Part shown: one piece after another, positions 28,512 through 37,597 of the stretch
Numbering within the stretch: the first letter of the stretch is position 1
Layout of the letters: each line of letters begins with the position of its first letter
NCBI GenBank assembly: GCA_002172675.1
Contig: NETF01000141.1
Span: 1 to 63,608, forward strand
Direction: 5' to 3'
Origin: an unicellular cyanobacterium SU3
GTDB taxonomy: Bacteria > Cyanobacteriota > Cyanobacteriia > Cyanobacteriales > Microcystaceae
Length of the DNA: 63,608 bases
Program-made: the position numbers and the translations under genes
Notes under the pieces: generated by a model
Seen by the model: the letters and a program-made list of their open reading frames with translations, nothing else
Database searches by the model: none
Told to the model about the DNA's origin: nothing

Positions 28512-30434
28512 TTAATCTATAATAGTAATACTCAGTTCATAATTGATAGGTTTCTTGTTTTTTGAGACAACAGTAAACTCATAATAGCCACTTTCGATTA
28601 GTTCTCCTGACCATTGATCAGTTGAAGAATCTTCTAGTATATTATTGTTCCCTGTCGGAGAATAAACAGATAAAAGTAAATTGCGATCGCCTTCTAAGTT
28701 GACCTCAATTTTTTGGTAAGCATTTAAGTTAGCAACATAAGCATTTCCTTGCCCAGATTCTAATTTTTTTCGTCGTTGAATAGTTTTATCTTGCTGTAGT
28801 TCAATTCCTATTCTTTCGTAATTATCTCCTGCTTGTAATTTTGCGATAGTATCTGCAATTATAGCATTCCAGATTTGACCAATAGGCTTATCAATAAATT
28901 CACTATTTTCTTGGTCAGGAAAAGCAGCAAAAAAACGAGCATCAACTAAATCATATAAAGCACGACTACTTAAATATAAACCATTTGCTTGTTGTTTCCA
29001 AATTGTTCGTTCACTTTGGCTATAATTGCCAATTCCTTCTAATGATTCTGAATTTAAAGATTCTAGAGTAGCTAACACCTGACTAGCGGTTTCATCCCAT
29101 TTATTTCGCCAAGAAGCATCATCTTTTTGATTACTTAAAATTTTGTTTCTCTGACTGGGATATTTTTCCCAAAATAATTCATCTACTACCGCCACAAACC
29201 AACTATGATCTAATCCTAATTGACGACGACGGGTTCGTATTTCTGTTTTACGCTGTAACTCTTGATCACTAATTTCAGGGGCTGATGGTTCCTCAGAAAA
29301 AACTGGTTTAGGTTCACTGTTTTCTTGAGCATTAAGGATTTGAGAAATCCACAATTTTCCTGCCCACCATCCCATCGTTCCTGAGCCTAAGATTAGCATC
29401 AAAAGTAAAAATAACTTACCTAAACAGCCAGTAATGGGACTATTTTTGCTGTTAGTTACTGTCATGTTCTGTTCTGTTTTTTGCTTAGGGGAAACGGTCA
29501 CGTTTGGCGAAGAAGTCTGAGGCATTATAGCAGACTTTACCAACAGGGTGGGAGGAGTAATAGGTTGAGGAGAAGACTGGGTAAGGACTCGAATAACTTC
29601 TTGGGCTGAAGTATAACGATCGCTTGGATTTTTAGCCAACATTCTCAGTAAAATCTGGCTTAAACGAGGACTGATAACTACTTCTGGGGGAAAACTCCAC
29701 TTTAAACTTTGCCTATCTTGTAATTTTAGGGGTTCTTGTCCTGTCAATAACACACAAGCCGTAGCTGCTAATCCGTATAAATCACTATTGGCAGTGACGA
29801 TCCCTTTTTCGATCTGTTCCTGAGGTGCATATCCAGGTTCACCGACTTGTATAATTTTACTGGTTAATAATTCTGGATGTTTAAAGTAGGTATTAGCAAT
29901 GTTGGATAACTGTTTAACGCTACCAAAATCGATTAAAACAGGTAAGTTATCCTCTTGACGGCGAATGATATTTTTAGGGGTAATATCTCGGTGAATAATA
30001 CCTTTTTCATGAAGATAATCCAGAACAGGTAAAACCTCTAATAAAAGTTGTTTGATTTCTGTTTCTGTAAATATATTGCCTTCTTTTAGTCGTTCTTGTA
30101 AGTGTTGATAATAAGTTAATCCTTGTACGTAATCTTGCACTAAAAAAAGTGTTGTTTTATTTCTGTGTTGACAAGAAAATAATTCTCGAAAACGAGGAAT
30201 TTGAGGATGATTTAATGTATAAAGGATTTGTGCTTTGCGTTGAAATAATTCTTCTGTTTTTTTCAGGGATAAAGTATCATAAACTTCGGGAGCAAATTCC
30301 TGGAGAATACACAAGTCATTGAAGCGATGACTGTCTTGGGCTAAATAGGTTTTGCCTAGCTTTCCTTGACCGAGTTGGCGTAGAATCTTAAAGCGATCAT
30401 TTACCGTGGTTTGAGGGGGTAGCCCAGTATTCAT
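28512..30434 (-). CDS. Membrane-anchored serine/threonine kinase-like protein
   Basis: The kinase domain covers about residues 15-280 of 640. The Gly-rich loop is GQGKLG, the catalytic loop is HRDITPKN and the metal site is DFG in LIDFGSVKQ. The usual beta3 lysine position reads CILQEF (Gln), and the Lys after HRD is Thr, so activity may be altered or lost. A membrane helix lies near residue 345 (LFLLLMLILGSGTMGWWAGK). The C-terminal part has helical stretches and ends in a PPC-like beta-sandwich. I start at ATG 30434 (MNTGLPPQTT); a TTG four codons upstream is less likely. The HEAT gene follows directly. Confidence 0.85.
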   Translation of the reverse strand: MNTGLPPQTTVNDRFKILRQLGQGKLGKTYLAQDSHRFNDLCILQEFAPEVYDTLSLKKTEELFQRKAQILYTLNHPQIPRFRELFSCQHRNKTTLFLVQDYVQGLTYYQHLQERLKEGNIFTETEIKQLLLEVLPVLDYLHEKGIIHRDITPKNIIRRQEDNLPVLIDFGSVKQLSNIANTYFKHPELLTSKIIQVGEPGYAPQEQIEKGIVTANSDLYGLAATACVLLTGQEPLKLQDRQSLKWSFPPEVVISPRLSQILLRMLAKNPSDRYTSAQEVIRVLTQSSPQPITPPTLLVKSAIMPQTSSPNVTVSPKQKTEQNMTVTNSKNSPITGCLGKLFLLLMLILGSGTMGWWAGKLWISQILNAQENSEPKPVFSEEPSAPEISDQELQRKTEIRTRRRQLGLDHSWFVAVVDELFWEKYPSQRNKILSNQKDDASWRNKWDETASQVLATLESLNSESLEGIGNYSQSERTIWKQQANGLYLSSRALYDLVDARFFAAFPDQENSEFIDKPIGQIWNAIIADTIAKLQAGDNYERIGIELQQDKTIQRRKKLESGQGNAYVANLNAYQKIEVNLEGDRNLLLSVYSPTGNNNILEDSSTDQWSGELIESGYYEFTVVSKNKKPINYELSITIID

Positions 30435-30514
30435 AACAAAACTCAAAAATTTGAATGAACGGTGTTAAAGAATTGGTACAATTATAGGCAATTTGTGATC
30501 TTAAAAAAAATCTT

Positions 30515-31009
30515 ATGTTTAAGCTAAAAAGTATTTTGTTAGTTATTGTCACCTTTCTTGCTAGTTTAAATTTTCAAGTCACGTCTGCAAACGCTGTAGC
30601 TTTGTCACAACCTTTGACAGTGGAAAGGATAAATATATCTAAACTATTTTCGGTAACTTTGATGAGTCAAACTCCATCTTCTCCCACTCGCGCTGAAAAA
30701 ATTGCCTTTCGCAGACAAGCCATTAGAAAAATGAAAGAACAGATTGATCAAACCCTATCTTTCGTAAAATCTGATAATTATCAGCAAGCAAAAACTCCCT
30801 TTTCTACTGCCAGAAAAACATGGTTTACTTTTGGTGGTACGATTAAAAGGATTGCTCCAGACCTTTATGAAATCATGAATCCAGGCTTCAATCAGGCTAA
30901 CACTCTTTTAAATCAAAGTAATCCTCAAAAGCAAGCCTTGATTGAGCAATTACAAATCTTGAGTAATAGGGGTACTGAGGCTGTCAAGGTTAGCGATGCT
31001 AAAGAATAG
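30515..31009 (+). CDS. Hypothetical secreted helical protein
   Basis: This protein of 164 residues has a signal peptide at about 1-28 (KLKSILLVIVTFLASLNFQV, with ANA as a possible cleavage site). The mature part is helical and basic: RAEKIAFRRQAIRKMKEQID, TPFSTARKTWFTFGGTIKRI, PGFNQANTLLNQSN. The four-helix-like character is faintly like PsbQ-type lumen proteins, but I do not claim that family. It is divergent from the kinase gene, with 80 bases between them, so the two promoters may overlap. Confidence 0.65.
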   Translation: MFKLKSILLVIVTFLASLNFQVTSANAVALSQPLTVERINISKLFSVTLMSQTPSSPTRAEKIAFRRQAIRKMKEQIDQTLSFVKSDNYQQAKTPFSTARKTWFTFGGTIKRIAPDLYEIMNPGFNQANTLLNQSNPQKQALIEQLQILSNRGTEAVKVSDAKE

Positions 31010-31098
31010 TTAACAATAAGTTTAGTTTGTTATCTAAAAATTCATCTTTATTATAGAATCCTATGTATGGCTAATCTAGGTCAGTTAATCTCTAAACC

Positions 31099-31446
31099 CT
31101 AAACTTGATTAGAGAAGTCTCTAGATGATTTCTTTAAGCAAGGAGAAGCAGAATTAGGAGCAGATCGTTGGGATTTTATCTCCACTTGATTAGGGACAAA
31201 CATAAATGTTTTTTCGCTAATCCAAAATGTTTGCCCGTCAATAGCACAAGTGCCTCCTGCCATCCAATCTACTACCCGTTGTGCCTTGTCGGTACTTAAT
31301 TGATCCAAAACCAAAATAACCACTTTACGAGCTTGCAAAAGTTGTAAAGCTTCGCGAGTTTCTTCAACTGTGTTGATGGTTTTAACAACTACTTCTGATT
31401 GAATATTTTGGTTAGCAGACCAATCAAATCTAGGAATACTACTCAT
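31099..31446 (-). CDS. Short SepF-like (DUF552) protein
   Basis: This 115-residue protein has the SepF core: TINTVEETREALQLLQARKV, then VILVLDQLSTDKAQRVVDWM, AGGTCAIDGQTFWISEKTF and FVPNQVEI. SepF is the FtsZ-ring membrane tether of Gram-positives and cyanobacteria (Cdv2). Here the usual N-terminal membrane-binding helix and linker are missing and only about ten residues precede the core. So it is either a second, shorter paralogue or a regulator. The C-terminal tail is Ser-rich. A full-length sepF should exist elsewhere in the genome. Confidence 0.8.
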   Translation of the reverse strand: MSSIPRFDWSANQNIQSEVVVKTINTVEETREALQLLQARKVVILVLDQLSTDKAQRVVDWMAGGTCAIDGQTFWISEKTFMFVPNQVEIKSQRSAPNSASPCLKKSSRDFSNQV

Positions 31447-32450
31447 TGATTCTGTTTTAATAGAGAGATGTATAAAAACTATTTATAATTTTGATTAGAC
31501 TTACTAATTAATTAGTCTGTTTTAAGGATATAATTTGGTGATACCTAAGACTGTAGGCCAATAGTAAGTTAACAGATTTTAAACGGTTGGTTAAGATTAT
31601 TCTCTTCTAGTATATCTGAATTATGAGAATAATTACGTATTATTAGTAACATTTTAAATTTTTTATCTTGAGTATGAGAACTACAGGAATGATATGATTG
31701 TCAATAAGGTAGAAGCTACAATTAATCAAAGATTATAGTTTTTTACGAAGATAATATAGAAGCTAACTAACTTTAAGATGATATCTTACGAATTATCTTT
31801 AGTTTTCGTTTTTACCTCCTTAAAATTTATGGATTTTGACCAAAATCTAATTTTTCTGCCAGCATTTTAAAACTTTTGTCAAAACCTTTTGTAAGAAAGC
31901 TAACATATTTTTCTCAAGAAGATCATTAAATCACTATAAAATTTGTTGTGATCCTTGTCCTGTAATCGTTTCGCGCTCATGACTCCTCAACCATCTGATA
32001 GTATTGATCAACAGAGTATATCAAAATTTAGGCTAATTCAGGTAGTTGAGAACCTCTCAGGATTACAACTGTGCATTTTTTAATAATAAGAGAGATGGTT
32101 TTTTCATCCCTAGATTTTAAGTTATTGAACTATCCCAAGTTTAAAATTTGGAGATTCTTTACACAATAAAGTTCAGATAATCATTCACTGGATTGGTTCG
32201 CTTTAAGATTAACTTAGTCATTTTATTTCAAGCCATCAGGATAGAGGATAAATCTTAAAATTTTCCTAATCCTTAGACAAAATCTGATTGATTCAGAGAT
32301 AGTCAGGTTAGAATAATAAAGCTATTGACCTTATGGTTAACTGAACTAATCCGACTCAAAACTAAAAACAATTTTAACAAACTGGTTTTGAGCTTGTTTC
32401 TGTTTGACCAAAGATGGCATAATAATAAATTGTCCGAAATTGTAATCTCT
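31447..32450. other. Kilobase spacer upstream of tig
   Basis: This stretch of 1,004 bases has no clear gene apart from the small frame at 31979-32083. Near 32042-32070 an AGTTG/CAACT stem encloses a GAGA/TCTC hairpin, followed by GCATTTTTTAAT, a possible weak terminator. The rest is AT-rich, with fragments such as NYPKFKIWRFF in shifting frames that could be relics of a decayed gene. Promoters for tig and for the SepF-like gene should lie at its two ends. Confidence 0.4.
31979..32083 (+). CDS. Small ORF or decayed gene start
   Basis: ATG at 31979 opens a 34-residue frame (MTPQPSDSIDQQSISKFRLI, then QVVENLSGLQLCIF) ending in TAA. The composition is protein-like, with an amphipathic RLIQVVENLSGLQ helix, but the Shine-Dalgarno is weak. 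It could be a short peptide, the remnant of a longer gene, or chance. Confidence 0.2.
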   Translation: MTPQPSDSIDQQSISKFRLIQVVENLSGLQLCIF

Positions 32451-33836
32451 ATGAAAGTAACCCAGGAAAAACTCCCCGATAGTCAAATTGGCTTAGAAAT
32501 TGAAATTCCCGCCGAAACTGGTAAAAAAGCCTATGAAACTAAGGTCAATACCTTGGCCCGTACTGCCAATATTCCTGGGTTTCGTAAAGGTAAAGTTCCT
32601 CGTCCTATTCTGTTGCAACGGTTAGGAACCCGCTATATTAAAGCCGTTACTTTAGAAGAATTAGTTCAGAAAACTCTAGAAAAAGCCCTAGAACAAGAAT
32701 CCATTGAATCCATTGGCAACTACACCCTCCGCTCTAGTTTAGACGAACTCATTGAGAAATTTAAGCCAGGGGAACCGTTTACATTTTTAGCGGCCGTTGA
32801 TGTACCTCCGACGGTAGAATTAGGAGATTATCAAACCCTTTCTGTCAAAGCTGAAGAAACAGTCTATGATCCCCAACAGTTAGAAAACTGGTTTAAAGAA
32901 CGACAAGAAAAGTTAGCCACTTTAGTTCCTGTAGAAGATCGCGGTGCTGAAATGGGAGATGTGGCCATTGTAGACTATAAAGGTGTGGCTACCCCTGAAG
33001 GAGAAGAAGAAGCACAACCCATTGAAGGAGTAGAAGGAACTGACTTTCGCGTTGATCTCGAACCTGGAAAATTTATTGAGGGAATGGTAGAAGGTATTGT
33101 CGGGATGAAATCCGAAGAAACCAAAGACTTACCCTTAACCTTTCCTGACGATTATCCTAGAGAAGATTTAGCCGGGAAACCTGTTACCTTTACCATTACA
33201 CTCAAAGAACTCAAAGCCAAAGAATTACCTGAACTAGACGATGACTTTGCTGAGGAAGTCAGTGAGTATGAAACCATTGCAGAATTGAGAGAGTCCTTAG
33301 AAAAGGAATTTCAAGAGTCAGCAGAAAACGAGACAAAACAAAGTATTCATACTGCCATTACTTCAGAACTGACGAAGGTTTGTACAGTCGACCTTCCTGA
33401 TACTTTAGTTCAAGATGAAGTGACTAGAGTGCTAACCCAAACCGCCATGCAAATGGAACAAATGGGAATTGATTTAGGGCAACTCTTCACTCAAGAAAAC
33501 TTACCAAAGTTACGAGAAAATGCTCGACCTGAAGCCCTCGAAAGACTCAAACAAACCCTAATTTTACAAGAAATTGCTAAAGTTGAGTCTATCACCCTAC
33601 AAGAATCAGAAATTGAAGAAAGAAGCAATGAAATTAAAGAACAATTGCAAGGACAAGAGGTCGATCCTGATAAGTTACGGGAAGTCGTAGAAGAACAACT
33701 TATTACTGAGAAAACGCTCAATTGGTTACAAGAGAAAGCAACAGTTGAATTAGTTCCCAAAGGAACGTTAGAAGCAGAAAATCAAACTGAGTCTGAATCA
33801 GAAGAAGAACAAACAGAGGTAGAAGCAAAAGAATAA
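32451..33836 (+). CDS. tig: Trigger factor
   Basis: Trigger factor is the ribosome-bound chaperone that meets nascent chains at the exit tunnel. The protein has 461 residues from the preferred start ATG 32451 (MKVTQEKLPDSQIGLEIEIP); the frame is open 42 codons upstream without protein-like sequence. The ribosome-binding signature PGFRKGKVPR lies at about residues 42-51. The PPIase (FKBP-like) domain is around VAIVDYKGVATPEGEEEAQP to LPLTFPDDYP. The C-terminal arm domain follows, ending in an acidic tail rich in Glu. A terminator hairpin follows. clpP/clpX, often next to tig, are not in this window. Confidence 0.96.
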   Translation: MKVTQEKLPDSQIGLEIEIPAETGKKAYETKVNTLARTANIPGFRKGKVPRPILLQRLGTRYIKAVTLEELVQKTLEKALEQESIESIGNYTLRSSLDELIEKFKPGEPFTFLAAVDVPPTVELGDYQTLSVKAEETVYDPQQLENWFKERQEKLATLVPVEDRGAEMGDVAIVDYKGVATPEGEEEAQPIEGVEGTDFRVDLEPGKFIEGMVEGIVGMKSEETKDLPLTFPDDYPREDLAGKPVTFTITLKELKAKELPELDDDFAEEVSEYETIAELRESLEKEFQESAENETKQSIHTAITSELTKVCTVDLPDTLVQDEVTRVLTQTAMQMEQMGIDLGQLFTQENLPKLRENARPEALERLKQTLILQEIAKVESITLQESEIEERSNEIKEQLQGQEVDPDKLREVVEEQLITEKTLNWLQEKATVELVPKGTLEAENQTESESEEEQTEVEAKE

Positions 33837-33851
33837 CTGATAATGATGAGT

Positions 33852-33884
33852 AAGACTCTTCCTAAAAAAATGGGAGAGTCTTTT
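33852..33884 (+). terminator. Intrinsic terminator of tig
   Basis: AAGACTCTTCC pairs with GGGAGAGTCTT around an A-rich loop and is followed by TTTT. It lies 15 bases after the tig stop and before the convergent gene. Confidence 0.75.
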
Positions 33885-33897
33885 ACTATAGATTGAG

Positions 33898-35676
33898 TTA
33901 AGACCAGGGATCAGGAACCGAGTTAAAAGGATTAGCTGCCGTTTCTTCGTGAGACGGTAAATCTGTTGTCACCATCGTCTCTTTACTGGGGTCTAATTCT
34001 TGTTTTAAGGCTTCCCAGTCTCCAGGATCTTCTAATTCTTCATATAAATTAGAATCAGCAGTAATGGTTTCTTTAGAAAGATCAATATGTGGAGCTAAAT
34101 GTTCATTAATTTGAGTGGCTTTTAACTCTTCATCAACCGATGAAATGTGTAGGGAGGTTTCTAAGGAAGAAACGGTTTGACTCGGTTCTGTTGACGAGAC
34201 TGGGGGTTCAAAGGATTGTTTAAGTTGATTGAATTCTTCGGTCAAAGTCATTAGCAATGTTTCCATTTTTTCAAGACGCTGAGTGACTTCTGTGGGTAAT
34301 GGGGTGATCGTTTCTGACGGAGTGGAAAGGTTCGGGGTATCAGGAGACAATTGCTTTAAGTCAGTTAAACTGATTTGTCCTTCTTTAACTAATTCTAAGG
34401 CTGTGGCGATTAAAGAAGACGGTTGACCCTGTAAACTAACTCGTTTCAACTCATCTGAATTAGCCCCTTGAGCGATCGCTGTTTTTAAATCTGAGGTAAT
34501 AGGATGGAATTCGTAGAGGTGAACTTGCCCGTCGTATCCTTCCCCGTTACATTGTCGACACAATCGTCCTTTTTCTCTTATCTGTTCGATTTCTGTTTCG
34601 TTCAGGGAACGAGCTTGATAAAATAGATTTTCACCTTCATTCTCTTGGGAAATTCCCCATTGAGCTAGTTCTGCTACACTGACTTCATGAACTGTACGGC
34701 AAGCAGGACATAAACGAGGAAGACTGTATTGATGCACAACTCCAATTAAGTTATCTGCTAATAAACCAGGTGTCACCATCGCCCGTAATAAAGCGATGGC
34801 ACTAATGCCATCTTCAGCACTGAGACTGGTTAAAACAAAACGGTCATTATTCGCCATCTCTGCCACCATACGAGCCACCGATGGATTAGAGAGATGATCG
34901 ACCATAATTCGTGGTTTCTCTTGTTCTAGGAGGGATTGTAGTACCTCTGGATAGTCCTTTTCTCTGTCCACATCGATTTCAATTTGATTCATTCCAGAGA
35001 GAAGATAGCTAATAGATTGTTCTACACTAGCCATTTCTTTGGGGTTAGATATGTTGCTAGAAAACAAACTGTAAAGTAAGGGTGTGGGAACTTGTTTTTC
35101 GGTACTACTAACTAATAATAACCCGGAAGAACGCTGGAGCATTTCTTCAAGTGACTGCCTCATCAGTGCATCAGGAATAAGATGTTCTAAATTAGGAGGC
35201 TTAACCGCACTATCCACCACCCGAATCGTCATTTTTTCCCCGTAAAAACTGGGTTGAGTCTGCACAAAAAAATGAATGGTGCGTCCTCCTCCCCGTTTAC
35301 GAATACGACCTTTTTGCAGGGTTTGAGATTGGTTAATGTCTAACTCAGCCATCAGTTTTAAGCGAGATAAGATAGCTGAGGTTAATTTTTTGGGTAACGG
35401 ATCAATCAGTGGTTTGAGAATATCTTTGTGACGATAGCGAATGCTTAAAAAATTGGCTTCTGGTTCAATTTCGAGGTGAGTGGCCTGTTTTTCTACTGCT
35501 TTGGCCAGAAATTTATTAACAAGGGTAACAACCGTTTGGGGTTGCATTTCGTTCGTTGATGCGCCCAATTGTTGATAGGGAGATTCATCACCAACCATTG
35601 TGGCCTGAGAATCAGGGAATTTTTGACCAATTAAAGTGGCTTCACAATTTAAAGATTCTTGAGAGTGATTAGACAT
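33898..35676 (-). CDS. Degenerate GspE/PilB-family protein (secretion/pilus ATPase homologue without Walker motifs)
   Basis: This 592-residue protein shows the N2-like region and overall order of type II/IV secretion ATPases: LVNKFLAKAVEKQATHLEIE and LSIRYRHKDILKPLIDPLPK, then LSRLKLMAELDINQSQTLQK and GRIRKRGGGRTIHFFVQTQP. Where Walker A (GPTGSGKT) belongs, residues 184-201 read SGLLLVSSTEKQVPTPLL. The Walker B site reads RIMVDHLSNPSVAR (256-269) without its glutamate, and the His-box reads TSLSAEDG. The zinc cysteines remain (323, 326, 373, 376). The last 170 residues are acidic, with a helix (TEVTQRLEKMETLLMTLTEE). It is likely a non-hydrolysing paralogue that could bind partners. It precedes apcABC on the same strand direction. 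Confidence 0.8.
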   Translation of the reverse strand: MSNHSQESLNCEATLIGQKFPDSQATMVGDESPYQQLGASTNEMQPQTVVTLVNKFLAKAVEKQATHLEIEPEANFLSIRYRHKDILKPLIDPLPKKLTSAILSRLKLMAELDINQSQTLQKGRIRKRGGGRTIHFFVQTQPSFYGEKMTIRVVDSAVKPPNLEHLIPDALMRQSLEEMLQRSSGLLLVSSTEKQVPTPLLYSLFSSNISNPKEMASVEQSISYLLSGMNQIEIDVDREKDYPEVLQSLLEQEKPRIMVDHLSNPSVARMVAEMANNDRFVLTSLSAEDGISAIALLRAMVTPGLLADNLIGVVHQYSLPRLCPACRTVHEVSVAELAQWGISQENEGENLFYQARSLNETEIEQIREKGRLCRQCNGEGYDGQVHLYEFHPITSDLKTAIAQGANSDELKRVSLQGQPSSLIATALELVKEGQISLTDLKQLSPDTPNLSTPSETITPLPTEVTQRLEKMETLLMTLTEEFNQLKQSFEPPVSSTEPSQTVSSLETSLHISSVDEELKATQINEHLAPHIDLSKETITADSNLYEELEDPGDWEALKQELDPSKETMVTTDLPSHEETAANPFNSVPDPWS

Positions 35677-35961
35677 GGGTGGTTAACGATAGGGTATAAT
35701 TTGGGTTTGTTGGATAATGGTGTAAGTTCTATAACAGTTCTTTTATGTTCTGGACTCGTTGATTTTTAGAATCGAAAAATGATTTTTACTCTTGTGTTAC
35801 TATTCTTTCTCAGAATTCCCAAATTTTCCTATTCGTTTACCATCTCAAAAAAAAATTTTCTTTAAAACACAAAAAGAGGTCTATATAGACCCCTTGTTGC
35901 CTCAGTAGAAACTGATCATTCTCTTTTTCTACCGACAATTTTTGAGATAACTTCTTTGTAT

Positions 35962-36165
35962 CTACAGTAATCCAGTATTAGTTCCAGGTTTACCTGTGGC
36001 TAATTCTACTTTGACAATTTTACCGCCCATTTTCATGATGCGTTGTTGTTCCCGAAACCAGTTATCATAGGGAACTAATTTTGTGAAAAAGGTATTTTGT
36101 AATTCCCGCTGAGTCCGAATTCTTGTTTGACTAGGAACACAGGCGGTGACTTTAAACATTCGCAT
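35962..36165 (-). CDS. apcC: Allophycocyanin core linker Lc7.8
   Basis: ApcC is the small linker that caps the allophycocyanin cylinders in the phycobilisome core. From ATG 36165 it has 67 residues: MRMFKVTACVPSQTRIRTQR, ELQNTFFTKLVPYDNWFREQ, then QRIMKMGGKIVKVELATGKP. The frame is open nine codons further, but the family starts here. It follows apcB after about 190 bases of structured spacer, which may set its lower expression. Confidence 0.96.
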   Translation of the reverse strand: MRMFKVTACVPSQTRIRTQRELQNTFFTKLVPYDNWFREQQRIMKMGGKIVKVELATGKPGTNTGLL

Positions 36166-36210
36166 GGGTCGAGTTCTCCTAAATTTTCTCAAAAATCCTC
36201 ATATAACAAA

Positions 36211-36341
36211 GTTCGGGAGTCAAGAGTCAATACTAGTTCGTCAAAACCCATCTTTTGCAGCAAAGATTAAGCCTTTAACCAGCTAGCACTCACTCTAGAC
36301 TTCCCGAACCTCCTCTCGGTAACCCTTAGTCGGTCGTTACC
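36211..36341 (-). promoter_or_regulatory. Structured spacer between apcB and apcC
   Basis: GTTCGGGAGT (36211-36220) can pair with the complementary arm in GACTTCCCGAAC (36298-36309), enclosing about 77 bases. A second hairpin is GGTAAC (36318-36323) with GTTACC (36336-36341), just after apcB. Such hairpins could slow, process or partly terminate transcription so that apcC is made in smaller amounts than apcAB. This is inference from structure and position. Confidence 0.45.
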
Positions 36342-36351
36342 ATCAGTGGTT

Positions 36352-36837
36352 CTAGCTTAAGCCAGAGCAAATGTAGTCAAAATAAACACCCATTTCTTTT
36401 CCTGCGTCTGCACCAACGAGACCAGCAGTTACTTCTTTCATCGCTTGAATCGCTTGAACGGTGCTACCAACGGGAACGCCTAAGGAGTTGTAGGTTTCCT
36501 TCAATCCGTTGAGAACGCGCTCATCTAAGATAGAAGGATCACCCGCTAACATAGCGTAGGTAGAATAGCGTAAATAGTAGTCGAGGTCACGAATACAAGC
36601 AGCGTAACGACGAGTGGTGTACATATTACCACCAGGACGGGTAACATCAGAGTACAGTAAGGACTTAGCAACTGCTTCTTTAACAATAGCGGCAGCGTTA
36701 GCACTGATAACACTAGCGGCGCGTACACGGAGTTCTCCGGTAGCGAAGTAGCCTTTCAGTTTGTCCATAGCAGAGCCATCGAGGTACTTTCCTTGTACGT
36801 CGGCGGAATTAATGACGGAGGTAATTGCGTCTTGCAT
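36352..36837 (-). CDS. apcB: Allophycocyanin beta subunit
   Basis: ApcB, 161 residues, pairs with ApcA in the phycobilisome core that passes light energy to photosystems. It starts [20 protein letters not shown]. The chromophore cysteine is in [20 protein letters not shown] at about residue 81, preceded by [11 protein letters not shown] with the usually methylated Asn nearby. The C-terminus is [16 protein letters not shown]. It lies 87 bases after apcA on the same strand. Confidence 0.98.
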   Translation of the reverse strand: MQDAITSVINSADVQGKYLDGSAMDKLKGYFATGELRVRAASVISANAAAIVKEAVAKSLLYSDVTRPGGNMYTTRRYAACIRDLDYYLRYSTYAMLAGDPSILDERVLNGLKETYNSLGVPVGSTVQAIQAMKEVTAGLVGADAGKEMGVYFDYICSGLS

Positions 36838-36924
36838 AGTTTTGCTTCCTTAATCTTGCCTAGTCTTCAACAGTCTTACAATTATTGGGGACGGCTTGGA
36901 TAATTCGAGTTATTATAACTCGTT

Positions 36925-37410
36925 TTAGCTCATCGCACCGATCACATAATCAAAGTAAGAACCAGCTTCTGCTGCATCATCAGCAGACATCATTCCAGTT
37001 GCTACTTCTTTCATTTCACGTACACTTTGGGCTACTGCTTCAATGGGGGTTCCCAAAGATTTGTACATTTCCCGTACACCCACTAAACCGATTTCTTCGA
37101 TGGGGGTAACGTCACCAGAAACAATTCCGTAGGTGATCAGACGGAGATAGTAGTCCATGTCACGAAGACAGGTAGCGGTCATTTCTTCACCATAAGCGTT
37201 TCCACCAGGAGAAACAACATCAGGACGCTTCTGGAATAAGCGATCGCCTGCTTGCTTAACGATTTGTTCCCGTGAACCGGTTAGGGTTTCTGCAATGCGT
37301 AAACGAGCAGCACCACCTGAAACAAAGGCTTTGATTCTATCGAGTTCGCCAGGGCTGAGGTAGCGGGCTTCTGCATCAGCATTCACGATGGATTTCGTGA
37401 CAATACTCAT
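36925..37410 (-). CDS. apcA: Allophycocyanin alpha subunit
   Basis: ApcA, 161 residues, begins [20 protein letters not shown]. The phycocyanobilin-binding cysteine lies in [20 protein letters not shown] at about residue 81. The C-terminus is [17 protein letters not shown]. It is the first gene of apcABC, with GGGAGGAATCC upstream of its ATG. The promoter should lie in the 187 bases between apcA and hypD. apcE, often just upstream in cyanobacteria, is not here. Confidence 0.98.
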   Translation of the reverse strand: MSIVTKSIVNADAEARYLSPGELDRIKAFVSGGAARLRIAETLTGSREQIVKQAGDRLFQKRPDVVSPGGNAYGEEMTATCLRDMDYYLRLITYGIVSGDVTPIEEIGLVGVREMYKSLGTPIEAVAQSVREMKEVATGMMSADDAAEAGSYFDYVIGAMS

Positions 37411-37597
37411 TGATGGATTCCTCCCAATAAATTGATTTAGATGCTCTTAAGTTGACATCTTATACGAAATCGGGTTGCGATTGAATCGGTCAACTTGATT
37501 CGTTCTTAAGCAACCTGACCCACTTATTTTCTGGCATTGTGTTGACATTCACTATTGTTTCTTAACATTTTGTAATATTTTGTTCAGAAATTAAGGG

